Assembly (NCBI RefSeq): GCF_900197685.1
Contig: NZ_FZMF01000002.1
Coordinates: 62,001-126,000, forward strand
DNA: 64,000 nucleotides
Source: Helicobacter baculiformis
GTDB lineage: Bacteria > Campylobacterota > Campylobacteria > Campylobacterales > Helicobacteraceae
Reading direction: 5' to 3'
In this document: piece by piece, positions 35,349-43,193 of the stretch
Layout: each line of letters opens with the position of its first letter
Numbering within the stretch: position 1 is the first letter of the stretch
The notes under the pieces: generated by a model
Databases searched by the model: none
Told to the model about the DNA's origin: nothing
The model's input: the letters and a program-made list of their open reading frames with translations, nothing else
Translations under genes and position numbers: made by a program

Positions 35349-35978
35349 TTAGGTGCGTAGTGTCTGTAATGCGTGGGTGGGATTGTCATGGCTGAAGAGA
35401 TAATTGCCCACCACAAGCATATTGACTCCACAAGCACGCAACAAAGGGGCATTATGCGCATTAACTCCCCCATCCACTTCAAGGACACCTTGATAGTGGG
35501 GAAAGCGCGCTCTAAACGCCTTTACTTTATCCAACACAAAAGGTAAGAAACTCTGCCCTCCAAAACCCGGATTGACACTCATGAGCAAAACTAAATCCAA
35601 ATCTTGCACAATATAATCCAAGCCACATAGAGGCGTGGAGGGGTTTAAACTAATACCTGCCTTGATTCCTAAGCTTTTTATGTGGTGCACGCTTCTGTGC
35701 AAATGGGGAGTGTTTTCTAAATGCAAGGTGATAAAAGCGGGTTGTAAGTCTTTGTAAAGATCGATGAAGAAAAGGGGATTTTCTACCATCAAATGGACAT
35801 CTAGGGGGGTCTTAAAATATTGATGTAAATTTTTCAGAACACAAGGTCCAAAGGTTAGATTAGGTACAAAGTGCCCGTCCATCACATCGATATGGAAAAA
35901 ATCCACACCTGCTACACGATCCAAGCTCGTTTTGAGATTCATAAAATCCGCGCTGAGGAGACTTGCGGCGATTTGCAT
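35349..35978 (-). CDS. rpe: Ribulose-phosphate 3-epimerase
   Basis: 209 aa. It interconverts ribulose-5-phosphate and xylulose-5-phosphate in the pentose phosphate pathway. Seen: IAASLLSADF at the N terminus, HIDVMDGHFVPNLTFGP (~28-44, metal-binding His and Asp), MSVNPGFGGQSF (~135) and VDGGVN (~172). The C-terminal stop lies 40 bp before the fliR start. It is preceded by the CAU tRNA on the same strand, 16 bp upstream. Confidence 0.96.
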   Translation of the reverse strand: MQIAASLLSADFMNLKTSLDRVAGVDFFHIDVMDGHFVPNLTFGPCVLKNLHQYFKTPLDVHLMVENPLFFIDLYKDLQPAFITLHLENTPHLHRSVHHIKSLGIKAGISLNPSTPLCGLDYIVQDLDLVLLMSVNPGFGGQSFLPFVLDKVKAFRARFPHYQGVLEVDGGVNAHNAPLLRACGVNMLVVGNYLFSHDNPTHALQTLRT

Positions 35979-35993
35979 CTAGATCCTTAAAGC

Positions 35994-36070
35994 TGGTGGA
36001 TTCTGTAGGACTTGAACCTACGACCAATCGGTTATGAGCCGAGTGCTCTAACCAGCTGAGCTAAGAATCC
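35994..36070 (-). tRNA. tRNA with CAU anticodon (Met, or Ile2)
   Basis: A cloverleaf on the minus strand: acceptor GGATTCT/AGAATCC, D-arm AGCTCAGCTGGTTAGAGC, anticodon loop CTCATAA (CAT at 36036-36034), T-arm TAGGTTCAAGTCCTA and encoded CCA (35996-35994). CAU can be elongator Met or lysidine-modified Ile2; the variable loop TTGGTCG and TTCAAGTCC resemble E. coli Ile2 (ileX), but this is not decisive. A TATAAT box lies ~20 bp upstream, inside rodA. The 5' half overlaps the rodA reading frame. Confidence 0.95.
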
Positions 36071-37177
36071 CTTTTTTCTAGACGGGCGATTATAACCAAA
36101 ACTAAATTTAAATGCAAGTAGATTTTCAAAGATACCAAAGAGAGCGATAAATGTGATAAAACTACTTCCCCCATAGCTAAATAGAGGTAAGGGCAAACCC
36201 ACTACAGGGGCCAGCCCTAAAGTCATGGCAATGTTCACACTCGTATAAACAAAAATCAAAATCGCGATCCCAACGACAATAGCCTGTAAAAAATGATCTG
36301 TGGGATTATTTTTAAAATAGGCTAAAAAGTGCATGACAAAAACCATATAAAAACTCAAGAGCAACAACGCTCCCAAAAATCCAAAGCGCTCCACAAAATA
36401 GGCAAAAATAAAATCACTCGTCGCGATGGGTAAAAACTTCAACTTAGCCTGAGTTGATTCCTCTTTGGATTTACCCAAAAAACCCCCCGAACCGATGGCG
36501 ATGATGGATTGACGGACATGGTAATTGGGTTTCTCGGCAATAAAGTCATGGATACGCTTTTTTTGGTAATCATGTAAAGAACTATAAATAAGGGGAGAGG
36601 CGATGGCAAAGACCAAGCCCAAAGTGATCCAAATTTTGGGGTGTACGCCCACCAAGAAAAGCACGCCAAAACCCATGATGAGGATCACTAGGGCTGTGCC
36701 CAAATCGGGCTGTTTTAAAATAAGAATAGCAGGGAGCACGATATAGAAACTCAGCTTGCCAAAAATTTTCCAACCATAACCCCCATTGGGTACAGGATTG
36801 ATGCGGATTAGATGCGCTAGTAAGAGCAAAATAGCGATTTTAACGGGCTCGCTAGGTTGGAAAGAAATAGACAAAATGGGAATGCTCAGCCAACGTTGTG
36901 CGCCTAATTTACTTGTGCCCGCCACATTGACTAGAACCAATAAGAAAATGCAAAACCAGTAAATGATATAGAAACTACGATCCAATCTCCTAAAGGGAAC
37001 AAGGAGCATGCCCCAAAAAACCACGAAGGCAACTATGAAATATAGCCCTTGCTTAAAACTTAAAGTGGCGTTGGCTTCATGGATGAGAAAGGCAGACAAT
37101 CCCATCAGCGGGAACAAGAAAAAGAACAACAAAAAATCAAAGTGCGTGAGTACACGCCGATCCAGTATGGGTTGCAT
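36032..37177 (-). CDS. rodA: Rod-shape cell-wall glycosyltransferase RodA
   Basis: 381 aa, FtsW/RodA (SEDS) family; polymerises peptidoglycan during elongation. About ten membrane helices; conserved blocks ILKQPDLGTALVIL (~150), FLPIATSDFIFAYFVERFG (~245) and the C-terminal GLPLPLFSYGGSSFI (~330). The start is ATG 37177; no good ribosome site, but TATGCT lies 6 nt upstream. The reading frame runs into the adjacent tRNA gene and stops on a TAA formed by the anticodon loop, so its last 12 residues are tRNA-encoded. Upstream is the chemoreceptor, 124 bp away. Confidence 0.93.
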   Translation of the reverse strand: MQPILDRRVLTHFDFLLFFFLFPLMGLSAFLIHEANATLSFKQGLYFIVAFVVFWGMLLVPFRRLDRSFYIIYWFCIFLLVLVNVAGTSKLGAQRWLSIPILSISFQPSEPVKIAILLLLAHLIRINPVPNGGYGWKIFGKLSFYIVLPAILILKQPDLGTALVILIMGFGVLFLVGVHPKIWITLGLVFAIASPLIYSSLHDYQKKRIHDFIAEKPNYHVRQSIIAIGSGGFLGKSKEESTQAKLKFLPIATSDFIFAYFVERFGFLGALLLLSFYMVFVMHFLAYFKNNPTDHFLQAIVVGIAILIFVYTSVNIAMTLGLAPVVGLPLPLFSYGGSSFITFIALFGIFENLLAFKFSFGYNRPSRKKGFLAQLVRALGS

Positions 37178-37262
37178 AACGCTAGCATAGCACAAAAGAT
37201 TAAAACTGGCAAACTAGGATCTAGCTAGATAGAACCACAAGGAGCTATTCAAAAGCTGACTT

Positions 37263-37277
37263 GGCAGGAGTTCTGCC
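37263..37277 (-). terminator. Hairpin downstream of the chemoreceptor
   Basis: GGCAG, 5-nt loop, CTGCC in the gap between the chemoreceptor gene and rodA; on the minus strand it is followed by AAGTCAGCTTTT. Weak terminator candidate. Confidence 0.3.
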
Positions 37278-37301
37278 TACCAAAGGTGATGGCAAATGAC
37301 C

Positions 37302-39371
37302 TTAAAACTTCTTGCGCTCCACATCTTTTAAAATCTCTTCGGAGATGCGGTTAACATCTTGAGAGGCGTTTAGAGAGTCGCGGGCGATCGCGATATTGCT
37401 CTCGATATCCTTTTTAAATTCCTCTAAGGATTGGTTAATGGATTCCACTTCTTTGGCTTGATTTTGAATACTCACGGATGTATCTGAAATGCTCTGTACA
37501 AGCACATTAATATTAGTCTCAATCTCGCTTAGAGATTTTTGCGTGCGCTCGGCCAGTTTTCTGACTTCATCAGCCACCACTGCAAAGCCCCGCCCATGTT
37601 CGCCCGCGCGTGCAGCCTCGATCGCTGCATTGAGCGCGAGCAGGTTGGTTTGATCGGCGATGTCGCGGATGATCTCAACGATATTTTTGATATCCTGCCC
37701 TTGCTGGATCATGCCCTCGCTTTTATGGGCGACTTCTGTGATCCCGCTGGTGATTCCCCCGATGCTCCCAATCGTCTTATCCAAGCTATTATTTTGGCTG
37801 TTGGCAATCTCATTAAGACGATCCACGCAATCATTCAGGATATCCACCTTGCCATCTAACTCTTTGGCAAAATCTGCTGAGGTGCTGAGCATGCGCCGTG
37901 TTTCACTAGCAAGCGCATCGAGCACAATTTCAATATGCCCACTCGCTTGAGGGATACCCTCTCTAAAATCGTATTGAGAATAACGCTCAAAGGCATCGTT
38001 AATTGTGCGTAAATGCATGCCGATGTTCTTTTGCATATAAAAAATGATGTTGTTGATATTTTTCTTAAGCGCAATCAAAGAGGGGTTGCTAGGTTCTACA
38101 CTGATAACCTGGCTAAAATCCCCCACCTCTACCCTAGAAGCCACTTCAATACTATCTTGCACTGCTTTTTCATCTTGCACAATCGTGCGTTGCACCCTTT
38201 GGATATTTTCATTGATCGCACTCTGCATTTTGCCCAAATCGTCCCCACTATTGGCAGGGATGAGTTTAATATGTTCTGGAGAAACTTCATGGCGTAGAAT
38301 TTTAAAGAAGTTCTCCAAATTGCGAGAGACATTGCCAATGCGCCGACTCATTAAGGTATAGAGTAACCAGTAGATGATGCCAATCACCACGATTAGCCCA
38401 ACGATACCCGTAATACGCACGGTGAATTTAATGGAGTCAATATCTCTAAACACACGCTTTTCACTTCTCAAGCCCACTACAGCCCAACGATACGAATTGT
38501 TGTCAATGCCCTCTAAAACCTTGAAAGGATAGATCGCTCCATAAGATAGCTCATGGCTGATTTGTGAATACACTTGGATCACCTTTTTTTCTCCATTGCG
38601 AATCAAGGGTAGTCCCTGTCTAGCAAAGTTGGCATTCTGTTCTGCCCACGGGCGTCCACGCCAATTTGGAGCCCCATGAGCAACTAAAACCGTGCCATCT
38701 TGAGAAGCAAGGTTAAACTTGGTGTCGCCCACACCATAAGCCTTAAGCACAGAATCAAAGCGATCGATATTAATAAACACGATAATAGCCCCTTTGAAAA
38801 TCCCCTTATCATCTTTAAGAGGGTAGCCCACATCAACACCATAGATGCTACTTCCATCCTGCATTTTGCGCACATAAGGCTTACCTAAAGTGAAGCTAGA
38901 GCTATTTTTGCTAGCTAGATAAAGGGGATGTGTGTAGAGATCGGGGGCATGGGTGATCTCAATCTTGCCCGCACCCGTTAAGCTATTGGCAGACATCTTA
39001 TCTCGCACGCTTTTATCAAACACATAGGCATTTTTATGATCATTTTCTAGAGCAATAGATAGTGCAAAAACAGCTCTTGTGTAGTATAAGTATTCGCTCA
39101 AAAGGTTTTTTTCAAAGACAACATCCGGAGACATGTTATCTTTTAAGAGCACGACTCTTAAGATATGCAAGCGCACTAGCGCGCGCGCGATGCTGGCTTG
39201 TACTCCTTGCCCTGCGTTGCGTACCTGTGCTTGTAGGCGGTTAAGGGCTTCTTCTTCTAAGAGTCTTTCCACTTTATAAGAGACTACATAGCTCATCACA
39301 ATGATCAATGTTGCCAACACCGACCCGATAGCAAGCACCATTTTATTCCGCAAAGTCATGTTTTTAAACAT
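37302..39371 (-). CDS. Transmembrane methyl-accepting chemotaxis protein (dCache-type sensor)
   Basis: 689 aa. TM1 at ~10-32 ([20 protein letters not shown]), a ~280-residue periplasmic domain with Cache-type features ([21 protein letters not shown], then [14 protein letters not shown]), TM2 at ~313-340 ([17 protein letters not shown]), a HAMP-like linker and the cytosolic hairpin with tip [28 protein letters not shown] (~590-617). It signals through CheW/CheA. Its full-length returning helix (KLAERTQKS to the C terminus) is a useful comparison for the truncated receptor at 20111-21451. Ligand unknown; which Tlp it matches is not clear. It is the last gene before the small membrane-protein array. 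Confidence 0.93.
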   Translation of the reverse strand: MFKNMTLRNKMVLAIGSVLATLIIVMSYVVSYKVERLLEEEALNRLQAQVRNAGQGVQASIARALVRLHILRVVLLKDNMSPDVVFEKNLLSEYLYYTRAVFALSIALENDHKNAYVFDKSVRDKMSANSLTGAGKIEITHAPDLYTHPLYLASKNSSSFTLGKPYVRKMQDGSSIYGVDVGYPLKDDKGIFKGAIIVFINIDRFDSVLKAYGVGDTKFNLASQDGTVLVAHGAPNWRGRPWAEQNANFARQGLPLIRNGEKKVIQVYSQISHELSYGAIYPFKVLEGIDNNSYRWAVVGLRSEKRVFRDIDSIKFTVRITGIVGLIVVIGIIYWLLYTLMSRRIGNVSRNLENFFKILRHEVSPEHIKLIPANSGDDLGKMQSAINENIQRVQRTIVQDEKAVQDSIEVASRVEVGDFSQVISVEPSNPSLIALKKNINNIIFYMQKNIGMHLRTINDAFERYSQYDFREGIPQASGHIEIVLDALASETRRMLSTSADFAKELDGKVDILNDCVDRLNEIANSQNNSLDKTIGSIGGITSGITEVAHKSEGMIQQGQDIKNIVEIIRDIADQTNLLALNAAIEAARAGEHGRGFAVVADEVRKLAERTQKSLSEIETNINVLVQSISDTSVSIQNQAKEVESINQSLEEFKKDIESNIAIARDSLNASQDVNRISEEILKDVERKKF

Positions 39372-39486
39372 CGCTTCCCTTTTAGGACAATTAAAAACTT
39401 TCAGTCTAACATAAGAAAGTTAGTATTGCAAGAGCAAGGATTCCTCTAGCATGATAAAAGTCCAAAGAACAAAGTCTGTAACTCTT

Positions 39487-39945
39487 TCACTCCCCCTTGT
39501 CTGACATTTCTATCCTCTCCACATCTTTGCCTTTCTGGTGGTAGGTGTATGCAAAATCCGCATCCCCACCCATACAGAGATCTGTATGTACAGAGATGGT
39601 TTTGGCATCAAGGCGTTTGATCTCTAAGCCATAAAAATTCTCTTCTTGGGGTCCAAATTTTTGATTTTGCAAAAGGGACTTGGAGGCTAGTACCCGCTTA
39701 AAAAATTGTATGCAACGCGCATCGCCCCCATTAGGGTCGCGACTTGTCTTTTCTAACCAATAGTTAAGATCGTTTTTGAGCGCGCCTAAAAGATTTGTAT
39801 TTTTGATCCAACATTTAGAAGCCCCGCAACTAAAATCATCGCCGCATTGTTTTTCTTGATAAGACTTGGCGCACACAATCTCCAATCTCCCCTGTGCTAA
39901 AACAACACCCCCTAGCAAGCATAAAAGCCCAAGTATTCTCTTCAT
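39487..39945 (-). CDS. Secreted Cys-rich protein of unknown function
   Basis: 152 aa. The start is ATG 39945 with AAGGAAAAAG upstream; the frame continues to 39996 without support. The signal peptide is MKRILGLLCLLGGVVLAQG. The mature part has six cysteines (CAKSYQEKQCGDDFSCGASKC, then two single ones), suggesting disulfides in the periplasm, and resembles small periplasmic proteins of the lysozyme-inhibitor size class, but no family is recognised. It lies at the 3' end of the membrane-protein array, 16 bp after it, so it may share its transcript. Confidence 0.6.
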   Translation of the reverse strand: MKRILGLLCLLGGVVLAQGRLEIVCAKSYQEKQCGDDFSCGASKCWIKNTNLLGALKNDLNYWLEKTSRDPNGGDARCIQFFKRVLASKSLLQNQKFGPQEENFYGLEIKRLDAKTISVHTDLCMGGDADFAYTYHQKGKDVERIEMSDKGE

Positions 39946-39961
39946 CTTTTTCCTTCTTATT

Positions 39962-40273
39962 TTAATGGTGCGGACCAAAGAAAACATATGCCGCAAAGCC
40001 CATGCCTCCTATTAAAATCACCCCATTAAGCCCGGCGATCGCCAAACAAGCCCCCTTCCACACCTTGCTAGGTTTTGTTTCATCATAAACCACATAAATT
40101 ATCCAAAAGGAGGGCAAACTACAAAGGGGTGCGCTCAAAAGCGCTAAAATTTCATGCCCCAAATAAGATAATCTGCCCCCCACTCTAGCGCATAAAAAAA
40201 GCGTCAAAAAGGGTGTGATGCCAAGCAAAAGCCCTAAATAAAACCGATATACGCGCTTGATCCACTTCTTCAT
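39962..40273 (-). CDS. Small membrane protein, family 1 copy A
   Basis: 103 aa, three hydrophobic segments (~12-35, ~42-65, ~80-98). It shows the family 1 pattern: an N-terminal FYLGLLLGITPFLT segment with a central Pro, then GHEILALLS and a third helix starting at WKGAC. Compared with other copies, LSFLPIxxIYKxT is changed to PSFWIIYVVYDETKPS. The protein is ~80% identical to copy B next to it, a recent duplication. No homologue with known function is recognised. It is the last family 1 copy before the secreted protein. Confidence 0.65.
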   Translation of the reverse strand: MKKWIKRVYRFYLGLLLGITPFLTLFLCARVGGRLSYLGHEILALLSAPLCSLPSFWIIYVVYDETKPSKVWKGACLAIAGLNGVILIGGMGFAAYVFFGPHH

Positions 40274-40282
40274 AACGCCCCT

Positions 40283-40594
40283 TTAATCATGCGGACCAAA
40301 GAAAACCCATGCGACAAAGCCCATGCCTCCTATTAAAATCACCCCATTAAGCCCGGCGCTCGCCAAACAAGCCCCCTTCCACACCTTGCTAGGTTTTGTG
40401 TCATCATAAACCCCATAAATTGTCCAAAAGGAGAACAAACCACAAAGGAGTACGCTCAAAAGCGCTAAAATCTCATGCCCCGAATGCAATAATATGCTCC
40501 CCACTCTAGCGCATAAAAAAGGCGTTAAAAAGGGTGTGATGAAAAGCAAAACCCCTAAATAAAACCGCTCTATGAGCTTGATCCACTTCTTCAT
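40283..40594 (-). CDS. Small membrane protein, family 1 copy B
   Basis: 103 aa, near-copy of A: same MKKWIK start, FYLGVLLFITPFLTPFLCARVG first helix, GHEILALLS, SFWTIYGVYDDTKPSKVWKGAC and a C terminus ending FFGPHD. The two genes are also very similar at the DNA level, including their start regions, and are 9 bp apart. Three predicted helices, small basic N terminus, so probably inner membrane with the N terminus inside. Function unknown. Confidence 0.65.
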   Translation of the reverse strand: MKKWIKLIERFYLGVLLFITPFLTPFLCARVGSILLHSGHEILALLSVLLCGLFSFWTIYGVYDDTKPSKVWKGACLASAGLNGVILIGGMGFVAWVFFGPHD

Positions 40595-40633
40595 AACGCC
40601 CCTTTAAATCCTGTCAAATCAAGAACACCCATC

Positions 40634-40909
40634 TTAACAAAACGGCTTTAAAGCCACCAGCCCCATGTAAAACCCACCCACCACCACCAAACCATTAAAA
40701 AACCCACTCAGCGTACAGCTAAAAGCCCAGTTGGTGTATTTGTAAATCTGAAAAATAGGCAGAAAGGACAAAGAGCCTAGAATGATTTCACTAAACACTG
40801 CTAAATGAGAATGGCAAGCCTTAGCCAGCCATGCGCCCACCACACCGCACACAAATAAAGTGATAAAGGGCATGAGCACCAACACTAGCCCTAAGAAAAA
40901 TGCTTTCAT
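40634..40909 (-). CDS. Small membrane protein, family 1 copy C
   Basis: 91 aa, a compact typical member. First helix FFLGLVLVLMPFITLFVC, then CHSHLAVFSEIILG, the signature LSFLPIFQIYKYT, then WAFSCTLSGFFNGLVVVGG and a terminal cysteine (KPFC). Three membrane helices with almost no soluble part. Its start is 19 bp after the end of copy D. The terminal cysteine is shared with copies D and F. Function unknown. Confidence 0.65.
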   Translation of the reverse strand: MKAFFLGLVLVLMPFITLFVCGVVGAWLAKACHSHLAVFSEIILGSLSFLPIFQIYKYTNWAFSCTLSGFFNGLVVVGGFYMGLVALKPFC

Positions 40910-40928
40910 CTTATTAACCCCACGCGTT

Positions 40929-41216
40929 TTAACAAGGGTAATCCAAATACCCCAGCCCTATAAAAAACCCACTCAACACGACCAGCAAAGTAAAAGTCGC
41001 GCTCATCTTACAGCCAAAAGCCCAACCTGTGTGTTTGTAAATTTTGACAATGGGCAAAAAGGACAGCATGCCTAAGAGCACTTCACTCAAAAGCGCTAGG
41101 TAAGAATGGCAAATCATAATGAGCCCTGCCCCTACCAATGCACACACCACAAACACCAAAATAGGCATGAGCACCAACACTAGCCCTAAGAAAAATGTTT
41201 TAACATCCATGCACAC
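40929..41216 (-). CDS. Small membrane protein, family 1 copy D
   Basis: 95 aa from GTG 41216, or 93 aa from ATG 41210, which has GGGGG 5 nt upstream. Family pattern: FFLGLVLVLMPILVFVVC, CHSYLALLSEVLLG, LSFLPIVKIYKHT, WAFGCKMSATFTLLVVLSGFF and a terminal DYPC. It is closest to copy G, with which it shares the WAFGCKMS and TLLVVLSGFF segments. A 62-bp spacer separates it from the 51-aa gene upstream. Function unknown. Confidence 0.65.
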   Translation of the reverse strand: MCMDVKTFFLGLVLVLMPILVFVVCALVGAGLIMICHSYLALLSEVLLGMLSFLPIVKIYKHTGWAFGCKMSATFTLLVVLSGFFIGLGYLDYPC

Positions 41217-41278
41217 CCCCCATGCACACCAAAGCTTTTTAACTTCATCTCAACAAACTCGCCTTAGGGTATTCAAAA

Positions 41279-41434
41279 CTAGGAACACTTACCAATATAG
41301 GTCCAAAAACACAAAAGAGCAACCCCCAAAAGTTTAGAGATAACACATAAAACAAAAAGATTATTAGCCTTGCTAACAAACATCCACAAAAAAGCGATAA
41401 GTCTTTTAGTTTTAAAGAATTTAGCCATAGGCAT
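41279..41434 (-). CDS. 51-aa basic membrane protein
   Basis: A short gene. ATG 41434 is preceded by GGAGGTGATT, a near-perfect Shine-Dalgarno sequence that is made of the last codons and stop of the gene upstream. The protein has a basic N terminus (MPMAKFFKTKRL), one or two helices (IAFLWMFV, then VLCVISKLLGVALLCFW) and ends TYIGKCS. The strong ribosome site and the tight coupling argue that it is real. It belongs to neither family by sequence. Function unknown. Confidence 0.55.
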   Translation of the reverse strand: MPMAKFFKTKRLIAFLWMFVSKANNLFVLCVISKLLGVALLCFWTYIGKCS

Positions 41435-41436
41435 AA

Positions 41437-41817
41437 TCACCTCCCCAATAAAAACTGCTCCATAAGATTAAAGGGTATCAATAGATTGCATAAAACAAAA
41501 CAGGCAAGGATAAACACACACGCCTTAGACTTTCTAAGCCCAAACCATAGTAGAAGTGTATAGATTATCAAACAAACACCCTTATATAGCAAGAAGACAC
41601 TTTTAGAGACCCGCAACTCGTGTTGCAGTAAGCCCCATATGTTGTAATTATCCTTAAGAACATCGTAAAAATCCAAGGCATTGAGCAAGAACATCGGAGC
41701 AAAAGCCAAGATGAGGGCTAGCGACCTAAACTTGGGTTTATGAACAAAGATCAAAATGGGTATGAGTGCAGAAAGCAGGCATGGAGCAAAGATAGAGAAC
41801 ATAAACTTAAGTCCCAA
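41437..41817 (-). CDS. Four-helix membrane protein in the array, unassigned
   Basis: 126 aa, with hydrophobic segments at ~5-25, ~33-50, ~75-95 and ~100-120. It overlaps the upstream family 2 gene by 11 bp and its final codons supply the ribosome site of the 51-aa gene. No clear match to family 1 (no LSFLPI or IYK motif) or family 2 (no QALHAAN or CPNK motif). A charged stretch (LDFYDVLKDNYN) lies between helices 2 and 3. Function unknown. Confidence 0.55.
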   Translation of the reverse strand: MGLKFMFSIFAPCLLSALIPILIFVHKPKFRSLALILAFAPMFLLNALDFYDVLKDNYNIWGLLQHELRVSKSVFLLYKGVCLIIYTLLLWFGLRKSKACVFILACFVLCNLLIPFNLMEQFLLGR

Positions 41818-42367
41818 TATATGGCTTCAAATACTTTAAGGGTTCAAAAACAAATAATATACACCAAAAAACAAATGTAACAACCAGAACGCCCAAGAAC
41901 CTCAAATACCAATGGGCGTTTCTAATGGGGTATGTGCAGAGCATGGGAAAAAGCAGGAGGACATAATATACCAGTGTCCCTGATACCGACAATTTACGCC
42001 CGGATAAAGAAAAAACAATGCCGATTAAAAGCGGTATAGGGAGAAGCCACCATTTTTTATCCCCAAAACACGCCCAAAAAACAAGAGCTGCTACACTCCC
42101 TATAACATATCCCATATACCTTGCAGGAGGCACGAATACGCAGTAACACAGCACAAACCCCAGAGCGATAATTTCTAGAGAAATGCGTTTGTTAGGGCAT
42201 AACACCAGAATGATAGCGCCTATGTAGGCAAGCAAGCCAAATAGCATGATTGCCATTCCACCTCCTACTCCATGAGAGTGGTTAGGGGCCATCATTGTAT
42301 TGACAATAACAAAGAACCAAATTGTATTAGCAAAATGTAAAGCTTGTTTAATAAATAGTTTATCCAT
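41807..42367 (-). CDS. Multi-helix membrane protein, family 2 copy a
   Basis: 186 aa. Family 2 signature seen in all three copies: LFIKQALHFAN at the N terminus, GAIILVLCPNKRISLEIIALGF, PPARYMG, a GDKKWWLLPIPLLIGI loop and CTYPIRNAHWYLR. About five or six helices. ATG 42367 is preceded by AAGGATTCTC. A 53-bp inverted-repeat element lies between this gene and copy b. It overlaps the next gene by 11 bp. No known family recognised; the conserved Lys-Lys-Trp-Trp loop is distinctive. Confidence 0.65.
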   Translation of the reverse strand: MDKLFIKQALHFANTIWFFVIVNTMMAPNHSHGVGGGMAIMLFGLLAYIGAIILVLCPNKRISLEIIALGFVLCYCVFVPPARYMGYVIGSVAALVFWACFGDKKWWLLPIPLLIGIVFSLSGRKLSVSGTLVYYVLLLFPMLCTYPIRNAHWYLRFLGVLVVTFVFWCILFVFEPLKYLKPYIGT

Positions 42368-42401
42368 GAGAATCCTTAGACGAGTTCAGAATAAGATTTT
42401 T

Positions 42402-42454
42402 TTGCGCGCCTCCCTCATCGTGCTATGAAGCAATCCATGCCACTAGGCGCGCAA
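42402..42454. repeat. Inverted-repeat element, copy 1
   Basis: Ten-bp perfect arms TTGCGCGCCT (42402-42411) and AGGCGCGCAA (42445-42454) around a 33-bp interior. The interior, read on the minus strand, contains a seven-codon frame starting ATG GAT TGC. The 53 bp are identical to copy 2 at 43105-43157, including the loop. A T7 tract flanks it on the plus-strand left side. Confidence 0.9.
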
Positions 42455-42484
42455 CTTGGAGTCGTTGCCTTGTTAGCGTATAAC

Positions 42485-43072
42485 CTATTTACCAAAAAGG
42501 AGAGACACTAGGAGCAATATAACTTGAAGATCGAGAAGCCAAAAAACAACTATAGCTACTAAACAGCGCAAAAACCAATGCGCGTTTCTAATGGGATAAG
42601 TGCAAAGCGTGCAAAGAAATACAATGCTATAGCAACTCAGCGTGACTTTTAACATTTTAAACAAGAACACGAACGCCTTCCACGCATCATGCGACTCAAA
42701 CAAGATAAGAATAATAGCGATTAAAGGCGGGATGGGAAAAAGCCACCATTTTTTATTACCAACATACGCCCAAAAGATGAGAGCTCCTACGCTAAGTACG
42801 ATTGTTCCGTGTTTTGGGGGAGGGATAAATGGAGCACAACATAGCACAAGTCCTAAAGCAATGAGTCCTAAAGAGATGCGTTTGTTAGGGTATAACGCTA
42901 AAATAACAGCACCCATTTCAAGGCATGCTACAAAGAAAGTTACATCAAGTTCCCATCCCCATGCGCGTGAATCGTGAGCAAGAACGATGCAAAACACGAT
43001 CAAGGCAAACAAAAAAATATTGGCGGCATGCAAAGCTTGTTTCATGGCTTGTTTAGTAAACAGCGTGTCCAT
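42485..43072 (-). CDS. Multi-helix membrane protein, family 2 copy b
   Basis: 195 aa. Same pattern as copy a: MKQALHAANIFLFALIV, GAVILALYPNKRISLGLIALG, PPPKHGTIVLSVGALIFWAYVGNKKWW (here GNKK), LLxFPIPP and CTYPIRNAHWFLRC. Five or six helices. ATG 43072 is preceded by AAGGATTTTA, matching the ribosome sites of the other copies. A spacer of 117 bp follows with the inverted-repeat element. Function unknown. Confidence 0.65.
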   Translation of the reverse strand: MDTLFTKQAMKQALHAANIFLFALIVFCIVLAHDSRAWGWELDVTFFVACLEMGAVILALYPNKRISLGLIALGLVLCCAPFIPPPKHGTIVLSVGALIFWAYVGNKKWWLFPIPPLIAIILILFESHDAWKAFVFLFKMLKVTLSCYSIVFLCTLCTYPIRNAHWFLRCLVAIVVFWLLDLQVILLLVSLLFGK

Positions 43073-43104
43073 TAAAATCCTTGCTGAGTTTTGAATAAGA
43101 TTTT

Positions 43105-43157
43105 TTGCGCGCCTCCCTCATCGTGCTATGAAGCAATCCATGCCACTAGGCGCGCAA
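43105..43157. repeat. Inverted-repeat element, copy 2
   Basis: Identical 53 bp to copy 1, with the same arms (43105-43114 and 43148-43157). A further TTGCGCGCC-like core (plus-strand GGCGCGCAA) lies at 43179-43187, just before the stop of the family 2c gene. The T tract beside it is T6 here and T7 in copy 1. Confidence 0.9.
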
Positions 43158-43193
43158 CCCGACATCGTTGCCTTGTTGGCGCGCAACTAATGG

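Noticed and set aside
35309-35488. 60-residue N-terminal extension of FliR
   Set aside because: It overlaps rpe and the -10 box; the family length fits a start at 35308.
40860-41337. Plus-strand frames opposite the membrane-protein array
   Set aside because: They are antisense to transmembrane codons, without ribosome sites, and their repeated sequence simply mirrors the paralogues.
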